The notes under the pieces: generated by a model
The model's database searches: none
What the model was told of the DNA's origin: nothing
What the model saw: only the letters and a program-made list of their open reading frames with translations
Assembly (NCBI RefSeq): GCF_914767665.1
Contig: NC_059502.1
Location: 40,721,812-40,785,811 of the forward strand
DNA from: Harmonia axyridis
Taxonomy: Eukaryota > Arthropoda > Insecta > Coleoptera > Coccinellidae
Length of the DNA stretch: 64,000 nt
Reading direction: 5' to 3'
Part shown: in pieces, positions 14,798-26,112 of the stretch
How positions within the stretch are numbered: the stretch's first letter is position 1
How the letters are laid out: every line of letters starts with the position of its first letter
Made by a program: the position numbers and the translations under genes

Positions 14798-15665
14798 TTG
14801 TTGATTTTCTTGGACTCGGATGACACGCAGGTAGCTATTATCTTTTACGTGGTAAGGTCAATTGCTGCTGTAACCACAAATGCACGACTGACTTCTGTTT
14901 TTGATTTCATTTGTTTGTTATTTCCCCTTATGTTTCTCATTCTAACATTTTTCATCGTATTGCACAGGGACGAAAGCTTGACACACGTGTCTGAGGAAAC
15001 CACTTTGGTATAAGGGACTGTACTTATTTCCTTCTTTTTGTTTAATGAACAATTATCCAAGTAAGCCGTTCCACATTGTTCATTTTCTTGGACTCGGATG
15101 TCACGCAGTTAGCTGTAATCTCCCACGTGGTAAGGTCAATTGCTGCTGTAACCACAAATGCACGACTGACTTCTGTTGTTGATTTCATTCGTTTGTTATT
15201 TTCTTCAATGTTTCTCATTCTAACACTTTTCATCGTATTGCACAGAGACGAAAGCTTGACACGCGTGTCTAAGGAAACCACTTTGGTATAAGGGACTGTT
15301 CTTATTCCCTTCTTTTTGTTTAATGAACAATTATCCAAATAAGCCATTCCACATTGTTGATTTTCTTGGACTCGGATGTCACGCCGGTAGCTATAATCTC
15401 CCACGTGGTGAGGTCAATTGCTGCTGTAACCACAAATGCACGACTGACTTCTGTTGTTGATTTCATTCGTTTGTTATTTTCTTCAATGTTTCTCATTCTA
15501 ACACTTTTCATCGTATTGCACAGGGACGAAAGCTTGACACACGTGTCTAAGGAAACCACTTTGGTATAAGGAACTGTTCTTACTTCATTCTTTCTGTATA
15601 ATGATCAATTATCCAAGTAAGCCATTCCACATTGTTGATTTTCTTGGACTCGGATGTCACGCAGG
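14798..15665 (+). repeat. Satellite block duplicated from the outer part of the same arm
   Basis: Three monomers next to the inversion point match 2588-3455 at a constant offset of 12210 bp. Landmark pairs are 2635/14845, 2832/15042, 3110/15320 and 3370/15580. Shared rare variants include ATCTTTTACGTGG and TTTCCCCTTATG. The array therefore folds back exactly at the edge of a copied outer block. Confidence 0.75.
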
Positions 15666-15725
15666 TGCAATACGATGAAAAGTGCAATAAGATGAATAAG
15701 ATGAATAAGATGAATAAGATGAGAA
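15661..15725. other. Inversion point of the satellite palindrome
   Basis: A monomer in plus orientation breaks off after GTCACGCAGGT at 15666. The sequence continues with GCAATACGATGAAAAGTG, which is minus-orientation satellite from another part of the monomer. Immediately after this, the 9-bp unit AATAAGATG is repeated four times (15686-15721) before normal reversed satellite resumes (AGAAGTGTTAGAATG). There is no long spacer. The short tandem repeat looks like polymerase slippage at a fold-back or template-switch event (inference). Confidence 0.85.
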
Positions 15726-18119
15726 GTGTTAGAATGAGAAACATTGAAGGAAATAACAAACAAATGAAATCAACATTAGAAGTCAGTCGTGCATTTGTGG
15801 TTACAGCAGCAATTGACCTTACCACGTGGGAGATTAAAGCTACCTGCGTGACATCCGAGTCCAAGAAAATCAACAATGTGGAATGGCCTACTTGGATAAG
15901 TGTTGATTAAACAAAAAAAAAATAAGAACAGTCCCTTATACCAAAGTGGTTTCCTTAGACACGTGTGTCAAGCTTTCGTCCCTGTGCAATACGATGAGAA
16001 GTGTTAGAATGAGAAACATTGAAGGAAATAACAAACAAATGAAATCAACAACAGAAGTCAGTCGTGCATTTGTGGTTACAGCAGCAATTGACCTTACCAC
16101 GTGGGAGCTTATAGCTACCTGCGTGACATCCGAGTCCAAGAAAATCAACAATGTGGAATGGCCTACTTGGATAAGTGTTGATTAAACAAAAAAAAAAAAT
16201 AAGAACAGTCCCTTATACCAAAGTTGTTCCCTTAGACACGTTTGTCAAGCTTTCGTCCCTGTGCAATACGATGAGAAGTGTTAGAATGAGAAACATTGAA
16301 GGAAATAACAAACAAATGAAATCAACAACAGAAGTCAGTCGTGCATTTGTGGTTACAGCAGCAATTGACCTTACCACGTGGGAGCTTATAGCTACCGGCG
16401 TGACATCCGAGTCCAAGAAAATCAACAATGTGGAATGGCTTACTTGGATAATTGTTCATTAAACAAAAAGAAGGGAATAAGAACAGTCCCTTATACCGAA
16501 GTGGTTTCCTTAGACACGTGTGTCAAGCTTTCGTCCCTGTGCAATACGATGTGAAGTGTTAGAATGAGAAACATTGAAGGAAATAACAAAAAAATGAAAT
16601 CAACAACTGAAGTCAGTCGTGCATTTGTGGTTACAGCAGCAATTGTCCTTACCACGTGGGAGATTATAGCTACCTGCGTGACATCCGAGTCCAAGAAAAT
16701 CAACAATGTGGAATGGCCTACTTGGATAATTGTTGATTAAACAAAAAAAAAAAATAAGAACAGTCCCTTATACCAAAGTGGTTTCCTCAGACACGTGTGT
16801 AAAGCTTTCGTCCCTGTGCAATACGATGAAAAATGTTAGAATGAGAAACATAAGGGGAAATAACAAACAAATGAAATCAAAAACAGAAGTCAGTCGTGCA
16901 TTTGTGGTTACAGCAGCAATTGACCTTACCACGTAAAAGATAATAGCTACCTGCGTGTCATCCGAGTCCAAGAAAATCAACAATGTGAAATGGCTCACTT
17001 GGATAATTGATCATTATACAGAAAGAAGGGAATAAGAACAGTCCCTTATACCAATGTGGTTTCCTTAGACACGCGTGTCAAGCTTTCGTCCCTGTGCAAT
17101 ACGACGAAAAGTGTAAGAATGAGAAACATTGAAGGAAATAACAAACAAATGAAATCAACATTAGAAGTCAGTCGTGCATTTGTGGTTACAGCAGCAATTG
17201 ACCTTACCACGTGGGAGATTATAGCTACCTGCGTGACATCCGAGTCCAAGAAAATCAACAATGTGGAATGGCTTACTTGGATAATTGATCATTATACAGA
17301 AAGAATGAAGTAAGAACAGTCCCTTATACGAATGTGGTTTCCATAGACACGTGTGTCAAGCTTTCGTCCCTGTGCAATACGATGAAAAGTGTTAGAATGA
17401 GAAACATTGAAGAAAATAACAAACGAATGAAATCAACAACAGAAGTCAGTCGTGCATTTGTGGTTACAGCAGCAATTGACCTTACCACGTGGGAGATTAT
17501 AGCTACCTGCGTGACATCCGAGTCCAAGAAAATCAACAATGTGGAACGGCTTACTTGGATAATTGTTTATTAAACAAAAAGAATTGAATAAGAACAGTCC
17601 CTTATACCAAAGTGGTTTCCTTAGACACGCGTGTCAAGCTTTCGTCCCTGTGCAATACGATGAAAAGTGTTAGAATGAGAAACATAGAAGGAAATAACAA
17701 ACAAATGAAATCAACAACAGAAGTCAGTCGTGCATTTGTGGTTACAGCAGCAATTGACCTTACCACGTGGGAGATTATAGCTACCTGCGTGACATCCGAG
17801 TCCAAGATAATCAACAATGTGGAATGGCTTACTTGGATAATTGTTCATTAAACAAAAAGAAGGGAATAAGAACAGTCCCTTATACCAAAGTGGTTTCCTT
17901 AGACACCTGTGTCAAGCTTTCGTTCCTGTGCAATACGATGGAAAGTGTTAGAATGAGAAACATAGAAGGAAATAACAAACAAATGAAATCAACAACAGAA
18001 GTCAGTCGTGCATTTGTGGTTACAGCAGCAATTGACCTTACCACGTGGGAGATTATAGCTACCTGCGTGACATCCGAGTCCAAGAAAATCAACAATGTGG
18101 AATGGCTTACTTGGATAAT
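15666..18119 (-). repeat. 278-bp satellite array, right arm, inner part
   Basis: About nine monomers, all reverse-complemented relative to the left arm, run from the inversion point to the retrotransposon insertion. Monomers at 17334-17851 mirror those at 14208-14725 of the left arm (coordinate sum 32059). Monomers at 15946-16460 instead resemble those near 27890-28410. The centre of the palindrome has thus been rearranged since it formed. Confidence 0.95.
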
Positions 18120-18294
18120 CCTTATTATAGTCGTCGTTGAATGCGGACGTGTTATATTGATCTCTTGTTATAATTCACCTTTAATAGTACGGAAATCTAT
18201 CAGATTTATTCAAAATTGTTCCTTGAACATTTGAGTGTTCGTGGGATATTTTCATCGAGATAAAATTTTGAATTTTAATTTAATATCTGTAAGA
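18120..18294 (+). promoter_or_regulatory. LINE 5' UTR with a DPE-like internal promoter
   Basis: The first 175 bases of the element precede ORF1. GGACGTG at 18145-18151 fits the downstream promoter element RGWCGTG, known from Jockey-type insect LINEs at +28 to +34. Counting from the element's first base (18118-18120, ambiguous because of shared ATAAT) it lies at +26 to +28, close to canonical. No clear initiator matching TCAKTY is present. A promoter just inside the 5' end is what lets these elements carry it to new sites, and it supports the element being 5'-complete. Confidence 0.5.
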
Positions 18295-19017
18295 ATGCCG
18301 CTAACACGTGATCAGTTCAATGATGTGAGAAACGCCGCCGATGCCATGATAAAGGAAATCTGTCAAAACCAGGAATTCGTAAAAACATTGGTTGATTCGG
18401 TGTCATCTGGAATAATAAATATCTTGGGTGAAAAACTGGGTATACTCGAGAAGAAGATGGATGCATTGAACAAGGACATGAGTGATATGAAGATGAATCA
18501 TGCGAAGGAGATAAAAACGCTGAATGATAAAATCGAAAGTCTAGAAAGAAATTTATCGAATATTTCAGGGGATCTCCCAGATGCAGCTCATATTGTTGAG
18601 GAATTCGACGAAATTAAACGCAGGGAAAATAATGTTATTATTTTCGGGGTACCAGAGGAAGTCGACGACCCAACTTCAATTGTATGTGATATAGTCTCTG
18701 CTATTGTTCCTGATCTTGCAATCACCAACCAGCGAATGCATCGATTAGGTAAAAGACTTAGAGGAAAATCACGACCTATTAAAGTTTCCCTTTCCAACAA
18801 TGCAGATAAACTTACTTTAATCAGGGGTAATAAGAGGCTACAGAGGATTGAAAGATTCAAAAATGTATACATTAGACCAGATCAAACAATTAAACAGCGC
18901 AATTACTTATCATTGTTACGTCAGCAATTGATGGAACGTCAGCAAAATGGGGAAGATGACATTATTATAAGGTTTCGAAATGGGCACCCTTCGATAACTA
19001 AGAAAAAAAACCTATAA
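18295..19017 (+). CDS. LINE ORF1 protein (RNA-binding, coiled coil)
   Basis: 240 codons from the first ATG; the frame is open a further 60 bases upstream but without an ATG. Residues of about 45-95 form a charged heptad-rich segment (IKTLNDKIESLERNL), a likely coiled coil for oligomerisation. Next comes the segment RRENNVIIFGVPEEV (about 109-123), typical of the RRM-like ORF1 proteins of insect LINEs, and then RMHRLGKRLRGKSRPIKVSL and a basic C-terminus (ITKKKNL). No CCHC zinc knuckle is seen. By family knowledge, ORF1 protein binds element RNA and forms the RNP. The frame is intact and ends 11 bases before ORF2. Confidence 0.85.
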   Translation: MPLTRDQFNDVRNAADAMIKEICQNQEFVKTLVDSVSSGIINILGEKLGILEKKMDALNKDMSDMKMNHAKEIKTLNDKIESLERNLSNISGDLPDAAHIVEEFDEIKRRENNVIIFGVPEEVDDPTSIVCDIVSAIVPDLAITNQRMHRLGKRLRGKSRPIKVSLSNNADKLTLIRGNKRLQRIERFKNVYIRPDQTIKQRNYLSLLRQQLMERQQNGEDDIIIRFRNGHPSITKKKNL

Positions 19018-19028
19018 GTACATCCAGC

Positions 19029-21814
19029 ATGCGACAAAATACAGGTGTAAATACCCACGGTCTTGAGATTTGTTATCAAAACTGTAGGGGATTAAATACT
19101 AAAACGCATACATTCATGAAAAATTTAACATCTAATTGCCATAGTGTGATCGCCATTACTGAGAGCTGGTTGACTGATAGTGTGTCTAGTGGTGAACTAT
19201 TTCCGCCTAATTATTCGGTTTACCGTAAGGATCGTAATACAGGAGCTCGGGGAGGTGGAGTTCTGCTGGCGGTGGATGATTGTGAGTACAATTCTGAGAT
19301 ATATGAGTTAAACTGTTCCATAGATAAAGTTGATATTTTGGCTGTAAAACTTTTTGGTTCCAATCATATTCCGATAATCGTTATGGTGGTTTACATTCCC
19401 CCTGGAATTTCTGTAAACGGGTATGATGAACTGTTTGAATTGATTGAGGACAAATATGATGGTGGCAATATGGTTATTGTTGGAGACTTCAATATACCGG
19501 AGCTTCTAAGTGTCTATGAGGGGGCTGCACATACGGGATGTACGGCTCGTTTTGATAACTTCCTGAACTTTTGTAATTTGAGACAGTGTAACGTTGTGCG
19601 AAACCACAATAACAGACTTTTAGATTTGGTTGTTTATCGGGAGGATACCGCGTGTGAGGTGCTTTGTGATGACGATCCATTAGTGCCGGTTGACCCGCAT
19701 CATCCTGGACTTATTGTGCGAGTTTCATCCTGTCCTGCCATACCAAGTAATTTCACCTCTACTGCTAAACGGTATGACTTCAAAAAATTAGATGTAGAAA
19801 AGTTTTGTCGACTCCTCGGTGGTACAGACTGGGGTCAGCTCTTGGGTGATATTGGGAATGTACATGATGCTAGCGATGTTTTCAACAATACCGTTCAAGA
19901 TGTTATCGCAAAGTGTGTTCCGAAGAAAAAATGTTCCTCCCGTAAATATCCATTATGGTTCACAAAGGACTTGATTCACAAAATAAAAGTGAAAAAGCAT
20001 TATCTGAAAATGTATAGAAAACACAGGCTGATTTTTTATCGTGAGCGCTTTAGATATTTCAGAAAATCTGTTAAACTTGACATAGAATCGGCATATAGAG
20101 ATTTTATACTGAGGTGTCAAGCTGATTTGGAGAGTAGTCCTAGTAATTTTTGGAAATATATTAATTCTAAACGAAATATATCACGACTACCTGGGCACAT
20201 GTGCTTCAATGATAAAATATTGAAAACACCTAAGGACATACTAAATGCATTCGCAGTTAACTTCAAGAGTGTTTATGTTTGTGACAATGATACGCAGAAT
20301 TCTAACACTCCATTTGTAGAATCTTTCAACTTAGGTCCGGTATTGAATATAGGTTTGATTTCTGAGGATATGATTATAACGGCATCAAAAAAACTAAAAA
20401 ATAAGTTCACTATTGGTCCGGACGATGTCCCGGTTAACATTGTTAAATCTCATATTCAACTATTCGTTCAGCCATTGCGTATGCTGTATAATCTTATGAT
20501 CACCTCCGGCACTTTCCCGAACATCTGGAAAGTTTCGCGTATATGTCCCATTCTGAAGTCCGGTAAGAAATCAGAGATCGTTAATTATAGACCTATTGCC
20601 CTGATATCAGTTTTTTCCAAATTAATAGAGATTATTTTGTCTGATATAATTTTCGAGCACGTACGAACATCAATTTCCGAATTTCAGCATGGTTTTGTCA
20701 GATCTCGCAGTACAGTATCAAATCTCTCTGTATTTACACAACATGTATCGAAATCCCTGGACTCAAGGAATCAGATTGATGTAGTCTACACAGACTTCAG
20801 CAAGGCTTTTGATCGTGTATCACATAAACGATTACTTAGGAAGTTGTTCAAATTTGGCTTATCGAATGTTCTTGTATCACTCCTTGAGTCCTTCTTGACC
20901 AATAGGGAATACTATGTTGAATATGAAGGATTGAGGTCATTTTCATTCACCGCGACTTCAGGCGTTCCGCAGGGATCCAATTTGGGACCACTCTTGTTTA
21001 TTTTGTTCATTAATGACATTTTGGGTATCATTTGTTCACATAAGTTGACGACCTCAATAGGCTATCTAGATGGTGTGTTGAGAACGAATTGCCTCTGAAT
21101 ATAGAGAAGTGTAAAACAATGACGTTTACGAGGAAACTGACACCAATTACTTTCCACTACAAAATCAGTAACTTGAATTTGACGAGAGTAACTGAGGCGA
21201 GAGATTTGGGTATTCTTTTTGATCAGAAACTAACTTTCTCGTCTCATATAAAAAATATAACTTCTAGTGCCATGAAAACTCTGGGTTTTCTAATACGCAA
21301 TTGTAAGGAATTTTCTTCGTTGAAAGCGATCTCAACCATTTATCAGGCACTTGTTAGAAGTAAACTTACATATTGTAGTGTAGTATGGAATCCTTGTCAT
21401 AAAAAATACATCGATTGTATTGAGAGGGTGCAGAAAAAATTCATAAAATTCCTTTATTTCATGAAACATGGTTCTTATCCAGATAGAAACCACAGTTATG
21501 AATCACTTTTGAATGAGTTTGAGTTCGCTTCGCTTAGAAAGGTCCGTGAGATAAATGATTTGATATTTCTTTACAAAATCGTGCACAATCAAGTAGATTC
21601 AATGGCTTTGCTCTCCTCATTGCAATTTAATGTTCCTCGTTTCACTTCTAGATCACACACAACATTTCATATTGATGTACCAAATTCATATCATCACTTT
21701 TTCTGTCCGCTAACAACAATGTGCAGAAGTTATAACAATCTAAGGAATGTTGACATATTTTTTCTTTCATTATCTCAATTCAGGAGATCATTGAACCACA
21801 CGTTGAGGAACTAA
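19029..21814 (+). pseudogene. LINE ORF2: endonuclease plus reverse transcriptase, broken by an RT deletion
   Basis: The first frame (19029-21098, 689 codons) starts at ATG. An AP-endonuclease-like domain spans about residues 10-230, with QNCRGLNT (17-24), ITESWL (43-48), GDFN (152-155) and DPHHP (222-226). The RT domain follows, with motif A YTDFSKAFDRV (catalytic Asp about 589) and motif B GVPQGSNLGPLL (from about 645), then FINDI. The expected (F/Y)ADD box does not follow. Within about 20 residues the text jumps to what is normally about 30 residues after it. The frame then shifts: the next segment, WCVENELPLNIEKCK, is read in another frame from 21071 and stays open to 21814 (thumb and C-terminal region, e.g. 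DLGILFDQKLTFSSHI). A deletion of roughly 80-100 bases with a frame change at about 21040-21060 is inferred. The protein cannot be an active polymerase. Confidence 0.88.
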
Positions 21815-21991
21815 CCGACATAGATGATTCATTGTATATGTATGTTTTTTTTTTATTTTCATTATTCTAAGACTGCATGTTACCTTATTTTTTTTATCTG
21901 CTTTATCAACGGCGATGTACTATTGTGATTTCTTTTTGTATTATTGCATACACCTGTAATTGGGCCTTGGCCTGTTGGATGTATTTATGAA

Positions 21992-22023
<32 letters not shown>
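21815..22023 (+). repeat. LINE 3' UTR and (ATAA)n tail
   Basis: About 175 bases of T-rich 3' UTR end in GGGCCTTGGCCTGTTGGATG, followed by eight or so ATAA units (about 21989-22022). Every unit creates an overlapping AATAAA, so the tail may double as the polyadenylation signal. A microsatellite tail rather than pure poly(A) is typical of CR1-like and some Jockey-like elements. The satellite resumes directly after it. Confidence 0.85.
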
Positions 22024-22024
<1 letters not shown>

Positions 22025-22782
22025 GTTCATTAAACAAAACGAAGGGAACAAGAACAGTCCCTTATACCAAAGTGGTTTCCTTAGACACGCGTGTCAAGCT
22101 TTCGTCCCTGTGCAATACGATGAAAAGTGTTAGAATGAGAAACATAGAAGGAAATAACAAACAAATGAAATCAACAACAGAAGTCAGTCGTGCATTTGTG
22201 GTTACAGCAGCAATTGACCTTACCACGTGGGAGATTATAGCTACCTGCGTGACATCCGAGTCCAAGATAATCAACAATGTGGAATGGCTTACTTGGATAA
22301 TTGTTCATTAAACAAAAAGAAGGGAATAAGAACAGTCCCTTATACCAAAGTGGTTTCCTTAGACACCTGTGTCAAGCTTTCGTTCCTGTGCAATACGATG
22401 AAAAGTGTTAGAATGAGAAACATAGAAGGAAATAACAAACAAATGAAATCAACAACAGAAGTCAGTCGTGCATTTGTGGTTACAGCAGCAATTGACCTTA
22501 CCACGTGGGAGATTATAGCTACCTGCGTGACATCCGAGTCCAAGAAAATCAACAATGTGGAATGGCTTACTTGGATAATTGTTCATTAAACAAAAAGAAG
22601 GGAATAAGAACAGTCCCTCATACCAAAGTGGTTTCCTTAGACACCTGTGTCAAGCTTTCGTTCCTGTGCAATACGATGAAAAGTGTTAGAATGAGAAACA
22701 TAGAAGGAAATAACAAACAAATGAAATCAACAACAGAAGTCAGTCGTGCATTTGTGGTTACAGCAGCAATTGACCTTACCAC

Positions 22783-25700
22783 GTGGGAGATTATAGCTAC
22801 CTGCGTGACATCCGAGTCCAAGAAAATCAACAATGTGGAATGGCTTACTTGGATAATTGTTCATTAAACAAAACGAAGGGAATAAGAACAGTCCCTTATA
22901 CCAAAGTGGTTTCCTTAGACACGCGTGTCAAGCTTTCGTCCCTGTGCAATACGATGAAAAGTGTTAGAATGAGAAACATTGAAGGAAATAACAAAATGAA
23001 ATCAACATTAGAAGTCAGTCGTGCATTTGTGGTTACAGCAGCAATTGACCTTACCACGTGGGAGATTATAGCTACCTGCGTGACATCCGAGTCCAAGATA
23101 ATCAACAATGTGGAATGGCTTACTCGGATAATTGTTCATTAAACAAAAAGAAGGGAATAAGAACAGTCCCTTATACCAAAGTGGTTTCCTTAGACACCTG
23201 TGTCAAGCTTTCGTTCCTGTGCAATACGATGAAAAGTGTTAGAATGAGAAACATAGAAGGAAATAACAAACAAATGAAATCAACAACAGAAGTCAGTCGT
23301 GCATTTGTGGTTACAGCAGCAATTGACCTTACCACGTGGGAGATTATAGCTACCTGCGTGACATCCGAGTCCAAGAAAATCAACAATGTGGAATGGCTTA
23401 CTTGGATAATTGTTCATTAAACAAAAAGAAGGGAATAAGAACAGTCCCTCATACCAAAGTGGTTTCCTTAGACACCTGTGTCAAGCTTTCGTTCCTGTGC
23501 AATACGATGAAAAGTGTTAGAATGAGAAACATAGAAGGAAATAACAAACAAATGAAATCAACAACAGAAGTCAGTCGTGCATTTGTGGTTACAGCAGCAA
23601 TTGACCTTACCACGTGGGAGATTATAGCTACCTGCGTGACATCCGAGTCCAAGAAAATCAACAATGTGGAATGGCTTACTTGGATAATTGTTCATTAAAC
23701 AAAACGAAGGGAATAAGAAGAGTCCCTTATACCAAAGTGGTTTCTTTAGACACGCGTGTCAAGCTTTCGTCCCTGTGCAATACGATGAAAAGTGTTAGAA
23801 TGAGAAACATTGAAGGAAATAACAAACAAATTAAATCAACATTAGAAGTCAGTCGTGCATTTGTGGTTACAGCAGCAATTGACCTTACCACGTGGGAGAT
23901 TATAGCTACCTGCGTGACATCCGAGTCCAAGATAATCAACAATGTGGAATGGCTTACTTGGATAATTGTTCATTAAACAAAAAGAAGGGGATAAGAACAG
24001 TCCCTTATACCAAAGTGGTTTCCTTAGACACCTGTTTCAAGCTTTCGTTCCTGTGCAATACGATGAAAAGTGTTAGAATGAGAAACATAGAAGGAAATAA
24101 CAAACAAATGAAATCAACAACAGAAGTCAGTCGTGCATTTGTGGTTACAGCAGCAATTGACCTTACCACGTTGGAGATTATAGCTACCTGCGTGACATCC
24201 AAGTCCAAGAAAATCAACAATGTGGAATGGCTTACTTGCATAATTGTTCATTAAACAAAAAGAAGGGAATAAGAACAGTCCCTCATACCAAAGTGGTTTC
24301 CTTAGACACCTGTGTCAAGCTTTCGTTCCTGTGCAATACGATGAAAAGTGTTAGAATGAGAAACATAGAAGGAAATAACAAACAAATGAAATCAACAACA
24401 GAAGTCAGTCGTGCATTTGTGGTTACAGCAGCAATTGACCTTACCACGTGGGAGATTATAGCTACCTGCGTGACATCCGAGTCCAAGAAAATCAACAATG
24501 TGGAATGGCTTACTTGGATAATTGTTCATTAAACAAAACGAAGGGAATAAGAACAGTCCCTTATACCAAAGTGGTTTCCTTAGACACGCGTGTCAAGCTT
24601 TCGTCCCTGTGCAATACGATGAAAAGTGTTAGAATGAGAAACATTGAAGGAAATAACAAAATGAAATCAACATTAGAAGTCAGTCGTGCATTTGTGGTTA
24701 CAGCAGCAATTGACCTTACCACGTGGGAGATTATAGCTACCTGCGTGACATCCGAGTCCAAGATAATCAACAATGTGGAATGGCTTACTCGGATAATTGT
24801 TCATTAAACAAAAAGAAGGGAATAAGAACAGTCCCTTATACCAAAGTGGTTTCCTTAGACACGTGTGTCAAGCTTTCGTCCCTGTGCAATACGATGAGAA
24901 GTGTTAGAATGAGAAACATTGAAGGAAATAACAAACAAATGAAATCAACATTAGAAGTCAGTCGTGCATTTGTGGTTACAGCAGCAATTGACCTTACCAC
25001 GTGGGAGATTATAGCTACCTGCGTGACATCCGAGTCCAAGATAATCAACAATGTGGAATGGCTTACTCGGATAATTGTTCATTAAACAAAACGAAGGGAA
25101 TAAGAACAGTCCCTTATACCAAAGTGGTTTCCTTAGACACGCGTGTCAAGCTTTCGTCCCTGTGCAATACGATGAAAAGTGTTAGAATGAGAAACATAGA
25201 AGGAAATAACAAACAAATGAAATCAACAACAGAAGTCAGTCGTGCATTTGTGGTTACAGCAGCAATTGACCTTACCACGTGGGAGATTATAGCTACCTGC
25301 GTGACATTCGAGTCCAAGAAAATCAACAATGTGTAATTGCTCACTTGGATAATTTTTGATTGAACAAAAAGAAGGGAATAAGAACAGTCCCTTATACCAA
25401 AGTGGTTTCCTTAGACACGTGTGTCAAGCTTTCGTCCCTGTGCAATACGATGAGAAGTGTTAGAATGAGAAACATTGAAGGAAATAACAAACAAATGAAA
25501 TCAACATTAGAAGTCAGTCGTGCATTTGTGGTTACAGCAGCAATTGACCTTACCACGTGGGAGATTATAGCTACCTTCGTGACATCCGAGTCCAAGATAA
25601 TCAACAATGTGGAATGGCCTACTTGGATAATTGTTGATTAAACAAAAAAACTGAATAAGAACAGTCCCTTATACCAAAGTGGTTTCCTTAGACACGTGTG

Positions 25701-26112
25701 TCAAGCTTTCGTCCCTGTGCAATACGATGAAATGTGTTAGAATGAGAAACATAGAAGGAAATAACAAACAAATGAAATCAACAACAGAAGTCAGTCGTGC
25801 ATTTGTGGTTACAGCAGCAATTGACCTTACCACGTGGGAGACAATAGCTACCTGCGTGACATTCGAGTCCAAGAAAATCAACAATGTGGAATGGCTTACT
25901 TGGATAATTGTTGATTGAACAAAAAGAAGGGAATAAAAACAGTCCCTCATACCAAAGTGGTTTCCTTAGACACGTGTGCCAAGCTTTCGTCCCTGTGCAA
26001 TAAGATGAGAAGTGTTAGAATGAGAAAAATTGAAGGAAATAACAAACAAATGAAATCAACATTAGAAGTCAGTCGTGCATTTGTGGTTACAGCAGCAATT
26101 GACCTTACCACG
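22783..26112 (-). repeat. Higher-order repeat: 6-monomer block (1665 bp) in the right arm
   Basis: The monomer with the 3-bp deletion AACAAAATGAAATC occurs at about 22995 and again at about 24660, 1665 bp (six monomers) apart. Neighbouring monomers with the variants CCCTCATACC and CTTACTCGG repeat at the same offset. The left arm shows this order only once, so the duplication belongs to the right arm. The outer boundary of the second copy is approximate. Confidence 0.65.

Larger units (their letters stand above)
1..15665 (+). repeat. 278-bp satellite array, left arm
   Basis: About 56 head-to-tail monomers of about 278 bp (some 275-277). Successive copies of the same landmark recur at 90, 366, 642, 920, 1198, 1476 and so on. 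Each monomer carries an AAGCTT site, one CACGTG in the context CCCACGTGGTAAGG, and a second CACGTG or CGCGTG in the context GACAC(A/G)CGTGTC. Two main monomer types alternate irregularly: one reads CTGTTGTTGATTTC and the other CTAATGTTGATTTC. A second variable segment is either a T-run (T9-T12) or TTCCCTTC before the motif GTTTAATGAAC. Divergence between monomers is low, a few percent by eye, so homogenisation is recent. The array is already running at base 1, so its left end is outside the window. Both strands stay open for 70-120 codons per monomer, but the period is not a multiple of three and I do not call a gene. Confidence 0.97.
18120..22023 (+). mobile_element. Non-LTR retrotransposon (LINE) of the Jockey/CR1 group, inserted in the satellite
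   Basis: A 3904-bp insertion splits a satellite monomer between GGATAAT and TGTTCATT. The left arm has the uninterrupted version at about 13935-13950, and the coordinate sum changes by exactly 3904 (32059 to 35963), which fixes the insertion size. Order: short 5' UTR, ORF1 (coiled coil), ORF2 (endonuclease plus reverse transcriptase), 3' UTR, then an (ATAA)n tail. A target-site duplication is at most the 5 bp ATAAT, which cannot be separated from the tail. Clade assignment rests on architecture and motifs only. The element is full-length at the 5' end but dead: an internal deletion removes the RT active-site motif. The insertion is younger than the formation of the two arms. Confidence 0.93.
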
